A stretch of 7,382 nucleotides of DNA, taken from Lachnospiraceae bacterium (GTDB lineage: Bacteria > Bacillota > Clostridia > Lachnospirales > Lachnospiraceae). Each line of letters starts with the position of its first letter. Position 1 is the first letter of the stretch. The notes under the pieces were generated by a model. It was not told where the DNA came from, did no database searches, and saw only the letters and a program-made list of their open reading frames with translations. Shown here in pieces: positions 1-5,116 of the stretch. The position numbers and the translations under genes are program-made. The DNA lies in assembly GCA_004552595.1 (NCBI GenBank), contig SFNX01000101.1:1-7382 (forward strand). Direction: 5' to 3'.

Positions 1-14
1 AATAAGTAAAGAAA

Positions 15-620
15 ATGGAAGACTTAAAAACAAAACCAACGGAAAAAGAAATAATAATAAGAGACGCAACGGTAAATGACATTGAAAGCTTACTTAGTGT
101 GTATGCACCGTATGTTGAAAATACAGCTGTTTCATTTGAGTATGAGGTTCCCTCAATTGATGAATTTAGGAGCCGCTTTGAAAAGATTACAAAGAAATAT
201 CCGTATTTTTTAGCAGAAGACTCTAATGGAAAAGTGTTAGGCTATACCTACTACAGCGAGTTTAAGGACAGAGAAGCCTACAGATACAGTGTTGAAACTA
301 CTATATATCTTGCCAAGGAAGCATGTAGCAGAGGAATTGGCAGAAAACTATATGAAGTACTTGAAAAAGCAGCAAAAGCACAGAACATAACGAATATGAA
401 TGCATGTATTGCAACATGCAAGACAGAGGACGAATATCTGACTAACAGAAGCTATTACTTCCATGAAAAAATGGGGTATAAGCTTGTCGGAACATTTCAT
501 AATTCGGGATACAAATTTGACAGATGGTATGACATGGTGTGGATGGAAAAGATTATTGCAGACAGCTTTGGCAAGGCAAAGCCATTTATACCATATAAGG
601 AAGTAAAAGATGAGAGATAA
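15..620 (+). CDS. GNAT-family N-acetyltransferase, phosphinothricin/methionine-sulfoximine acetyltransferase-like
   Basis: The 201-residue product resembles the PAT/MnaT branch of GNAT enzymes, which transfer acetyl from acetyl-CoA to the amino group of small amino-acid-like substrates in the cytoplasm. An N-terminal IIIRDATVNDIESLLSVY stretch (residues 13-30) matches the usual first strand and helix. The acetyl-CoA loop is SRGIGRKLYEVL (105-116), although the first Arg/Gln of the usual R-x-x-G-x-G motif is Cys104. The C-terminal part contains FHEKMGYKLVGTFHNSGYKF and RWYDMVWME, the family's HExxGF-type and final-strand motifs. Residues 1-12 are a short hydrophilic extension. The ATG at 15 has only a weak purine-rich site (AAAGAAA) before it, and an in-frame TAA at 160 bases or less upstream cannot be assessed beyond the window edge. 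It overlaps the next gene by 11 bases, so they are probably one operon. The real substrate is unknown. Confidence 0.88.
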   Translation: MEDLKTKPTEKEIIIRDATVNDIESLLSVYAPYVENTAVSFEYEVPSIDEFRSRFEKITKKYPYFLAEDSNGKVLGYTYYSEFKDREAYRYSVETTIYLAKEACSRGIGRKLYEVLEKAAKAQNITNMNACIATCKTEDEYLTNRSYYFHEKMGYKLVGTFHNSGYKFDRWYDMVWMEKIIADSFGKAKPFIPYKEVKDER

Positions 621-975
621 GATAAAAGCAGTAATTGATGAAATGTCTGAGAAAGCAGGGCTTTCAGAAGAGTTTTCGGATTCGTTTTTCAGTAGCATAA
701 TTGATGATGAAGAAGTTCTTAACGAGTTTATTACATATGTTAAGACAGGAGAATTTTTGTCTGAAATATCAGTTGCAGGATACACAATTATTGATATAAT
801 GGTATTTCAGATTGACAGATTTAAGGCTGACAGGGACACAAATAATACCAAGTATAATGAGTGCCATATGATCTTACTTGCTTTTGATACGTTCATGAAA
901 ATGAAAAAGAACCCTGAAAAATATGTAGAAGAAATGACAGGGATTTCGGGTTCCGATTATGACGGAAAGTTTTAG
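610..975 (+). CDS. Uncharacterised small acidic protein (121 aa)
   Basis: I do not recognise this protein. The ATG at 610 has a good ribosome site (AAGGAAG, 597-603, six bases upstream) and lies inside the end of the acetyltransferase gene, so the two are likely translationally coupled. The product is soluble, acidic and mostly helical in appearance, with no signal peptide, membrane segment or metal-binding Cys/His cluster. Notable stretches are EVLNEFITYVKTGEFLSEI near residue 40, IIDIMVFQIDRFKADRD near 60-76, and a C-terminal MKMKKNPEKYVEEMTG. Codon use matches its neighbours. The gap to the Maf gene is only 8 bases, so it sits in the middle of a housekeeping operon. The tight packing and good ribosome site argue that it is real. 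No function is proposed. Confidence 0.8.
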   Translation: MRDKIKAVIDEMSEKAGLSEEFSDSFFSSIIDDEEVLNEFITYVKTGEFLSEISVAGYTIIDIMVFQIDRFKADRDTNNTKYNECHMILLAFDTFMKMKKNPEKYVEEMTGISGSDYDGKF

Positions 976-983
976 AAATTAAC

Positions 984-1511
984 ATGAGAGTAGTTTTAGC
1001 ATCGGGCTCTCCAAGAAGAAGAGAGCTACTAAAAAAAATATATGATGAATTTGAAATAATTACATCTGATGTCATCGAAGAGACCACTGAAACTGAACCG
1101 GGAAAAATGGTTGAGGCTCTGTCTAAACTTAAGGCTCAGGCTGTTTTTTCGGATATAGTTAATGAAAACAGCGAAGATACTATTGTAATCGGTGCAGACA
1201 CGATTGTGTATTACGATTCCGAAGTGTTACTTAAGCCTAAGGATGAAGAGGAAGCAGTTGCAATGCTTTCGATGCTGTCTGACAGAACACATGAAGTGTA
1301 TACTGGTGTCAGTATATTTGTATTTAAGGCCGGGAAGACAGATAGTTTTTCCTTCAATGTAAGAACAGATGTTACTTTTTACTATATTGATAAGTATGAC
1401 ATTGCAGAATATGTAAAAACAGGGTCGCCGCTTGATAAGGCAGGGGCGTACGGAATTCAGGACGAATTTGCAAAACATGTTGCAAAAATTGACGGAGAAT
1501 ACATTGTTTGA
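984..1511 (+). CDS. maf: Maf-family nucleoside-triphosphate pyrophosphatase, YhdE-like, C-terminally short
   Basis: Maf proteins hydrolyse non-canonical or excess nucleoside triphosphates to monophosphate and pyrophosphate, and overexpression blocks septation. Visible motifs are SGSPRR (residues 7-12, phosphate binding), LSKLKAQAV with the conserved Lys, GADTIV with the likely catalytic Asp72, LLKPKDEEEAVAML, RTHEVYTGV, and GSPLDKAGAYGIQ (147-159). The GADTIV form, rather than GSDQ, points to the YhdE-like dTTP/UTP class rather than the YceF-like m7GTP class. The product is 175 residues where about 185-200 is usual. It ends at DGEYIV and lacks the conserved N-V-V-G-L-P segment and final helix. 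This may be a natural truncation, a frameshift or a sequence error. The ribosome site is weak (GGAAAG at 964-969, 14 bases upstream), which suggests coupling to the upstream gene that ends 8 bases before. Confidence 0.92.
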   Translation: MRVVLASGSPRRRELLKKIYDEFEIITSDVIEETTETEPGKMVEALSKLKAQAVFSDIVNENSEDTIVIGADTIVYYDSEVLLKPKDEEEAVAMLSMLSDRTHEVYTGVSIFVFKAGKTDSFSFNVRTDVTFYYIDKYDIAEYVKTGSPLDKAGAYGIQDEFAKHVAKIDGEYIV

Positions 1512-1572
1512 TTTATATTGTAGCAGAAGGGAGGAAAGTCGGTTTCAATAACGGTATGAGCCGGCAGATTTT

Positions 1573-1905
1573 ATGAATTGTGATGTTGATATAAGTGTAG
1601 GAATAGAAAACTGCGGAGGAGATGAAGAGTTTTATAAGGAGGTCTTTGACTCATTTGTTGAAGAGGGCAAGAAAGAAGAACTCATTAAGAACTACGAGGA
1701 TAAAGACTGGGATATGTATACAATTAACGTGCATTCCCTTAAGGGAACATTGAGACTTATCGGCGCTCTTGATGCAGGAGAGGTTGCAGAAAAGCTTCAG
1801 CATGCAAGCGAAGAAAAGGATATTGCGACTATTGACAGTATGCAGAAGGATTTTATCTCAATGGTAGATATTTCAATTGCCAAAATAAGAGGCGAGCTTG
1901 CATAG
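1573..1905 (+). CDS. Stand-alone histidine phosphotransfer (HPt) domain protein
   Basis: The 110-residue protein is a single HPt domain, the four-helix relay module that passes phosphate between response-regulator receivers and hybrid kinases. The diagnostic motif is VHSLKGTLRLIGA (residues 53-65), with phospho-accepting His54 and the conserved Lys57 and Gly58. The N-terminal DISVGIENCGGDEEFYKEV is typical of the first helices in HPt domains. There is no kinase, receiver or membrane part. The ATG at 1573 is the first start after an in-frame TAA at 1549-1551, and no alternative start lies between them. There is no convincing ribosome site directly before it; the nearest, GGGAGG at 1529-1534, is 38 bases away. 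No partner kinase or regulator is encoded in the window. Association with Maf may be only positional. No clear terminator follows the gene. Confidence 0.87.
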   Translation: MNCDVDISVGIENCGGDEEFYKEVFDSFVEEGKKEELIKNYEDKDWDMYTINVHSLKGTLRLIGALDAGEVAEKLQHASEEKDIATIDSMQKDFISMVDISIAKIRGELA

Positions 1906-1911
1906 TCATTT

Positions 1912-2016
1912 ATTAAACGGCATTAAACGTTTTTTGTATAATCTGCATAACAAAAACATTCGTATCTATACGTAAAACAGCATATTACAACATTGTGTTT
2001 TATGGCTGATTAAACG
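1912..2016 (+). repeat. Three ATTAAACG octamers overlapping both candidate promoters
   Basis: ATTAAACG occurs at 1912-1919, 1922-1929 and 2009-2016. The first two are spaced 10 bases start to start, about one DNA turn, and lie over the -35 and spacer of P1. The third directly abuts the -10 box of P2. This placement suits a regulator-binding site, but the motif is AT-rich and also occurs once inside the ATPase gene (4357-4364), so chance is possible. Confidence 0.35.
1913..1942 (+). promoter_or_regulatory. Candidate sigma-A promoter P1 for the nucleoside transporter
   Basis: A perfect TATAAT at 1937-1942 is preceded by TTAAAC at 1913-1918 with an 18-base spacer. The -35 box is poor (three of six positions), so the call rests on the -10. 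It starts just after the HPt stop codon and would give a leader of about 170 bases before the lipoprotein gene. Two ATTAAACG copies (1912-1919 and 1922-1929) overlap it. Confidence 0.45.
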
Positions 2017-2022
2017 TATAAT
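1993..2022 (+). promoter_or_regulatory. Candidate sigma-A promoter P2 for the nucleoside transporter
   Basis: A perfect TATAAT at 2017-2022 follows TTGTGT (1993-1998) with an 18-base spacer. Transcription would begin near 2029, only a few bases before the GC-rich helix that starts at 2033. The transcript would therefore open with the folded leader described below. The -35 matches in only its first three positions. Confidence 0.5.
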
Positions 2023-2032
2023 TATAGTTAAT

Positions 2033-2087
2033 GGCGTCAGATAATCTGCACCTGATTATAAGTTTCTAACAGGAAGGTGAAGACGCC
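2033..2087 (+). ncRNA. Candidate structured leader RNA with a pseudoknot, before the BMP lipoprotein gene
   Basis: Three mutually compatible helices can be drawn. P1 pairs GGCGTC (2033-2038) with GACGCC (2082-2087). Inside it P2 pairs ATAATC (2041-2046) with GATTAT (2054-2059), closing a seven-base loop TGCACCT. Five bases of that loop, CACCT (2049-2053), are complementary to AGGTG (2075-2079), giving a pseudoknot next to the P1 3' strand. An alternative hairpin, ACAGG (2069-2073) with CCTGT (2086-2090), would compete with P1, so two states are conceivable. The joining segment AAGTTTCTAAC (2060-2070) is very like the J2/3 strand of purine riboswitches as I recall it. However, the canonical P1/P2/P3 layout is not met. 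It lies 22-35 bases before the ribosome site of a nucleoside transporter gene. This is a sequence-based proposal only. Confidence 0.4.
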
Positions 2088-2121
2088 TGTAACAGTATTT
2101 TTAAAGAAGAGAGGGAAAATT

Positions 2122-3327
2122 ATGAAGAAGAAATTACTTAGCGCTCTTCTTGCAACAGCTATGGTTGCTTCATTACTCGTAGGATGCGGTTCAAAGGAAG
2201 CAGCACCTGCAGCAGAAGCTACAGAGACAGAAGAAGTTGCAGAAGAAACAGAAGAAGTAGCAGAAGAGGCTACAGAAGAAGTTGCAGAGGAAACTACAGA
2301 AGAAGCAGCTGCAAGTGAGTATGCAGTAGCTATGATTACAGACTCAGGTGATATTACAGACCAGTCATTCAACCAGGCAACATACGAAGCTTGTGTTGCA
2401 TTCTGTGAAGCAAACGGTATTGATTTCAACTACTACAAGCCAACAGATGATTCTGATGAAGCACGTATCGCTTCTACAGAGCAGGCTATTGCAGAAGGTT
2501 ACAACGTAATCGTTATGCCGGGTTACCTTTTCGCTACAACAGTAGCAGAGTGTGCTCCTACATACGAAGATGTTAAGTTCATCGTTCTTGATGATTCATC
2601 AGCTGAAGGTATGGCTAACGTTTATGAAGCTACATATCAGGAAGAACTTCCTGGATATATGGCAGGTTATGCAGCAGTTAAGCTTGGATACAAGCACCTT
2701 GGATTCCTTGGTGGTATGTCAGTTCCTGCAGTTATCCGTTATGGTTACGGTTATGTACAGGGTGCTAACGCAGCAGCTGAGGAGCTTGGTATTACAGACC
2801 AGGTAACAGTTGAGTATGTATACGGCGGACAGTTCTTCGGTGATGCTGATATTACAGCAGTTATGGATACATGGTACAACGAAAAGGGTGTTGAAGTTGT
2901 ATTCGGCTGCGGCGGTGGTGTGTACACATCAGCTGCTGAAATCGCTCAGAACTGCGGTGGTAAGATTATCGGTGTTGACGTTGACCAGGCTGCAACAATC
3001 GACGGATTATATGGTGAAGGAATCACAGTTACATCAGCTATGAAGGGTCTTGCTGCAACAGTTAACACTCTTCTTACAGAGACAGTTCTTAACGACAACT
3101 TCGCTGCATACGGCGGAAAGGTTGAGAACCTTGGTATCATCTCAGACAACGTTGAAGAGAACTACGTAGGACTTGCACCATCAACACAGTGGTCAGATGG
3201 TTTCACAGAGGATGATTACAAGGCACTTGTTGCTGATATGAACGCAGGTAAGATTACTGTTGATAACAACACAGAGGCAATGCCTGCTGTATCAATCACA
3301 GTTAATGACTTTGGTTCAATCAAGTAA
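2122..3327 (+). CDS. nupN: BMP-family nucleoside-binding lipoprotein of an ABC importer
   Basis: This is the extracytoplasmic substrate-binding protein of a purine-nucleoside-type ABC importer (BMP/PnrA-like family), 401 residues. I chose the ATG at 2122 over the in-frame GTG at 2077 because AGAGGG at 2109-2114 is correctly spaced and the ATG begins a clean signal peptide (MKKK, then a hydrophobic stretch). The signal ends in the lipobox L-V-G-Cys22, so Cys22 should be lipidated. Residues 26-65 are an acidic Glu/Ala/Thr linker. The binding domain starts near 68 with AMITDSGDITDQSFNQ; Asp80, Phe83 and Asn84 match the family's D-x-SFN motif. Further on are GVDVDQ (284-289) and SAMK (Lys308), also conserved ligand-site regions. 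Codon choice is strongly biased (ACA for Thr, AAC, TTC, GGT), unlike its neighbours, which suggests high expression. ATPase and permease genes follow. The substrate is inferred from family and gene order. Confidence 0.93.
   Translation: MKKKLLSALLATAMVASLLVGCGSKEAAPAAEATETEEVAEETEEVAEEATEEVAEETTEEAAASEYAVAMITDSGDITDQSFNQATYEACVAFCEANGIDFNYYKPTDDSDEARIASTEQAIAEGYNVIVMPGYLFATTVAECAPTYEDVKFIVLDDSSAEGMANVYEATYQEELPGYMAGYAAVKLGYKHLGFLGGMSVPAVIRYGYGYVQGANAAAEELGITDQVTVEYVYGGQFFGDADITAVMDTWYNEKGVEVVFGCGGGVYTSAAEIAQNCGGKIIGVDVDQAATIDGLYGEGITVTSAMKGLAATVNTLLTETVLNDNFAAYGGKVENLGIISDNVEENYVGLAPSTQWSDGFTEDDYKALVADMNAGKITVDNNTEAMPAVSITVNDFGSIK
2227..2292 (+). repeat. Three near-identical 21-bp in-frame repeats in the lipoprotein linker
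   Basis: Units at 2227-2247, 2248-2268 and 2272-2292 each encode T-E-E-V-A-E-E. The second differs from the first at two bases and the third at one, all at third codon positions; a single GCT codon separates units two and three. They form the core of the acidic tether between lipidated Cys22 and the binding domain, and such repeats can expand or contract by slippage. Confidence 0.85.
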
Positions 3328-3345
3328 TTGAATTTGTTTATTTAA

Positions 3346-3372
3346 GGGACGCACATATGCGTCCCTTTTTTT
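3346..3372 (+). terminator. Intrinsic terminator after the lipoprotein gene
   Basis: GGGACGCA (3346-3353) and TGCGTCCC (3358-3365) form a perfect 8-bp GC-rich stem with a CATA loop, followed by seven T residues (3366-3372). It begins 19 bases after the lipoprotein stop codon. Because the ATPase gene of the same system follows, it probably reduces rather than abolishes read-through. Confidence 0.9.
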
Positions 3373-3429
3373 GACTGTTATTCATCAATTCAGTTAAGCA
3401 ATTGTATAAATCTGAAAGGCATAAATATA

Positions 3430-3458
3430 TTGGTTTTTGCCACAATATATGGTATAGT
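3430..3458 (+). promoter_or_regulatory. Candidate extended -10 promoter for the ATPase-permease genes
   Basis: TTGGTT (3430-3435) is followed after 17 bases by TATAGT (3453-3458), and the bases before the -10 are TGG, fitting the extended TGn element. Transcription would start near 3465. It lies downstream of the strong terminator, where a separate promoter would be needed to express the ATPase and permeases independently. Confidence 0.55.
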
Positions 3459-3471
3459 TTCTTATTGAGGT

Positions 3472-3506
3472 GAGTCAGGTTAATCAAGGGATTGACTTGG
3501 CTTTTT
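3472..3506 (+). terminator. Long hairpin with short T-run in the ATPase leader (terminator, attenuator or 5' stabiliser)
   Basis: Bases 3472-3485 pair continuously with 3490-3503, giving a 14-bp stem with four G-U pairs and an AAGG loop. A run of five T (3502-3506) follows, partly within the stem. If transcription starts near 3465 the hairpin sits almost at the 5' end of the transcript. It could then act as an attenuator or protect the mRNA. The T-run is short for an efficient terminator, so function is uncertain. Confidence 0.5.
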
Positions 3507-3554
3507 CTGTCTTAAAATAAGAAATAATAATTTTATGGAAGAAATTCTTACATA

Positions 3555-3562
3555 GAAAGGGG
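3555..3562 (+). promoter_or_regulatory. Ribosome-binding site that decides the TTG start of the ATPase
   Basis: GAAAGGGG lies six bases before TTG at 3569. The next in-frame ATG (3593) has no comparable site and would cut off the first eight residues, which belong to the usual N-terminal strand of the ATPase fold. Confidence 0.8.
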
Positions 3563-3568
3563 ATTACT

Positions 3569-5116
3569 TTGGAACAGCAATATGCAATTGAAATGTTGAA
3601 TATAACGAAGCGTTTCCCGGGCATTGTTGCAAATGACAACATCACTCTTCAGCTTAAGAAGGGTGAAATTCATGCATTGCTTGGAGAAAACGGTGCGGGC
3701 AAGTCAACACTAATGAGTGTCCTTTTTGGACTGTATCAGCCTGAAGAAGGTGAGATAAGAAAGGACGGAAAGAAAGTAACAATCAATAATCCTAACGATG
3801 CCAATGACCTTGGAATAGGAATGGTACATCAGCACTTTAAGCTCGTTGAATGCTTTTCCGTACTTGATAATATTGTGTTAGGTGTTGAGACGACTAAGAA
3901 CGGCCTTCTTAAAATGGATGAGGCCAAAAAGAAAGTAATGGAGCTTTCCGAAAAGTATGGCTTATTAGTTGATCCTGACGCACTTATTGAAGATATTTCC
4001 GTAGGAATGCAGCAGCGTACGGAAATTCTTAAAATGCTTTACAGAGACAACGAAATACTGATTTTTGACGAGCCGACAGCAGTATTAACTCCTCAGGAAA
4101 TCAAGGAGCTTATGCAGATTATGAAAAATCTTGCAAAAGAAGGAAAGAGCATTTTATTCATTTCCCACAAGCTTGCTGAAATTATGGAAGTTGCTGACCG
4201 TTGTTCCGTATTAAGAAAAGGCAAATATATCGGAACGGTTGACATAAAAGATGCAACGCCTGAAAGCCTGTCATCAATGATGGTTGGACGAGATGTCAAC
4301 TTCAAGGTTGAAAAAAGCGAGGCTGAGCCTAAGGAAGAAGTACTCCATATTGAAAAATTAAACGTAATGTGCGACTTACACGATAAGCTTGGAGTTAAGG
4401 ACGTTTCGTTTAATGTTAAGGCAGGAGAGATTGTCTGTATCGCCGGAATTGACGGAAACGGACAGAGAGAGCTTGTATACGGAATTACTGGCTTAAGAAA
4501 AGCAGTAAGCGGTAAAATTCTCCTTGAAGGCAAGGATGTAACAAATCTTTCAATAAGAGAAAGAAATGTTTCGGGAATCAGCCATATACCTGAGGATAGA
4601 CATAAGCACGGACTCGTCCTTGATTACTCGCTCGAAGACAATATAGTATTACAAAGATATTTTGAACCTGAATTTTCGGGAAAGGGACCTCTTGGATTTT
4701 TAAAGAGAAAGAATATCAGAAAATATGCTGAAAAGCTTATAGATGAATACGATATCCGTTCAGGTCAGGGTGCGATTACAATGGCACGTTCGATGTCGGG
4801 AGGTAATCAGCAAAAGGCAATTATCGCAAGAGAGGTTGACAACGAATCAAAGCTTCTTGTAGCGGTACAGCCTACACGAGGACTTGACGTAGGTGCAATA
4901 GAAAATATTCATAAGCAGCTTGTTAAGCATCGTGATGCGGGAAATGCAGTACTGCTTGTATCGTTTGAGCTTGACGAAGTAATGAATGTCTCAGACAGAA
5001 TATTAGTAATGTATGAGGGCGAAATCGTCGGTGAATTTAATCCTAAGAATGTAACAGTTGAAGAACTTGGCTTGTACATGGCAGGAGCTAAGAGAATGGA
5101 GGTTAAAGGTGAATAA
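3569..5116 (+). CDS. nupO: Nucleoside ABC importer ATPase with two nucleotide-binding domains
   Basis: This 515-residue protein is the energy subunit of the BMP-type importer, of the duplicated RbsA-like architecture. The first domain has Walker A GENGAGKST (residues 39-47), Q-loop region MVHQHF, signature SVGMQQR (144-150), Walker B IFDEPTA (Asp167, Glu168) and switch His200 in SHKLAE. The second domain carries a degenerate Walker A, GIDGNGQRE (293-301), without the catalytic Lys. It also has a strong signature SGGNQQK (410-416), an altered Walker B, QPTRGLD (434-440), and SFELDE (465-470) where the switch His would be. Such asymmetry, with one active and one mainly structural ATP site, is normal for this family, so it is not decay. 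Translation starts at TTG, which may limit yield relative to the lipoprotein. The last 8 bases overlap the first permease gene. Confidence 0.95.
   Translation: MEQQYAIEMLNITKRFPGIVANDNITLQLKKGEIHALLGENGAGKSTLMSVLFGLYQPEEGEIRKDGKKVTINNPNDANDLGIGMVHQHFKLVECFSVLDNIVLGVETTKNGLLKMDEAKKKVMELSEKYGLLVDPDALIEDISVGMQQRTEILKMLYRDNEILIFDEPTAVLTPQEIKELMQIMKNLAKEGKSILFISHKLAEIMEVADRCSVLRKGKYIGTVDIKDATPESLSSMMVGRDVNFKVEKSEAEPKEEVLHIEKLNVMCDLHDKLGVKDVSFNVKAGEIVCIAGIDGNGQRELVYGITGLRKAVSGKILLEGKDVTNLSIRERNVSGISHIPEDRHKHGLVLDYSLEDNIVLQRYFEPEFSGKGPLGFLKRKNIRKYAEKLIDEYDIRSGQGAITMARSMSGGNQQKAIIAREVDNESKLLVAVQPTRGLDVGAIENIHKQLVKHRDAGNAVLLVSFELDEVMNVSDRILVMYEGEIVGEFNPKNVTVEELGLYMAGAKRMEVKGE
5098..5102 (+). promoter_or_regulatory. 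Ribosome-binding site that decides the GTG start of the first permease
   Basis: GGAGG at 5098-5102 lies within the end of the ATPase gene, six bases before GTG at 5109. An earlier in-frame ATG at 5058 has no such site and would add 17 residues encoded by out-of-frame ATPase sequence, so GTG is preferred. Confidence 0.85.

Noticed and set aside
1..9. End of a preceding gene (AAT AAG TAA)
   Set aside because: Two codons and a stop at the window edge cannot support a gene call, though an upstream operon partner is possible.
293..301. Decayed ATPase second domain (residue positions in the protein beginning at 3569)
   Set aside because: Loss of the Walker A Lys and switch His in the second domain is the normal state for this ATPase family.
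348..785. Minus-strand open frame of 145 codons across the first two genes
   Set aside because: Cys- and Ile-rich mirror of two well-supported plus-strand genes, with no recognisable domain or ribosome site.
1921..1936. Terminator after the HPt gene at the AAACGTTTTTT stretch
   Set aside because: The T-run is not preceded by a GC-rich hairpin; the self-complementary part is only a few A/T pairs.
2077..2121. Upstream GTG start extending the lipoprotein by 15 residues
   Set aside because: It would put a non-signal segment before a clean lipoprotein signal peptide, has no properly spaced ribosome site, and lies in the structured leader.
2037..2429. Open frame on the minus strand antisense to the lipoprotein start
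   Set aside because: Its Ser/Ala/Val-rich product is the reverse of the Glu/Ala/Thr repeat; no ribosome site or family motif, and it covers the leader and signal-peptide region of a clear gene.
3371..3410. Promoter made of TTGACT (3371-3376) and TATAAA (3405-3410)
   Set aside because: The spacer is 28 bases, too long for sigma-A, and the TTGACT is part of the terminator T-run.
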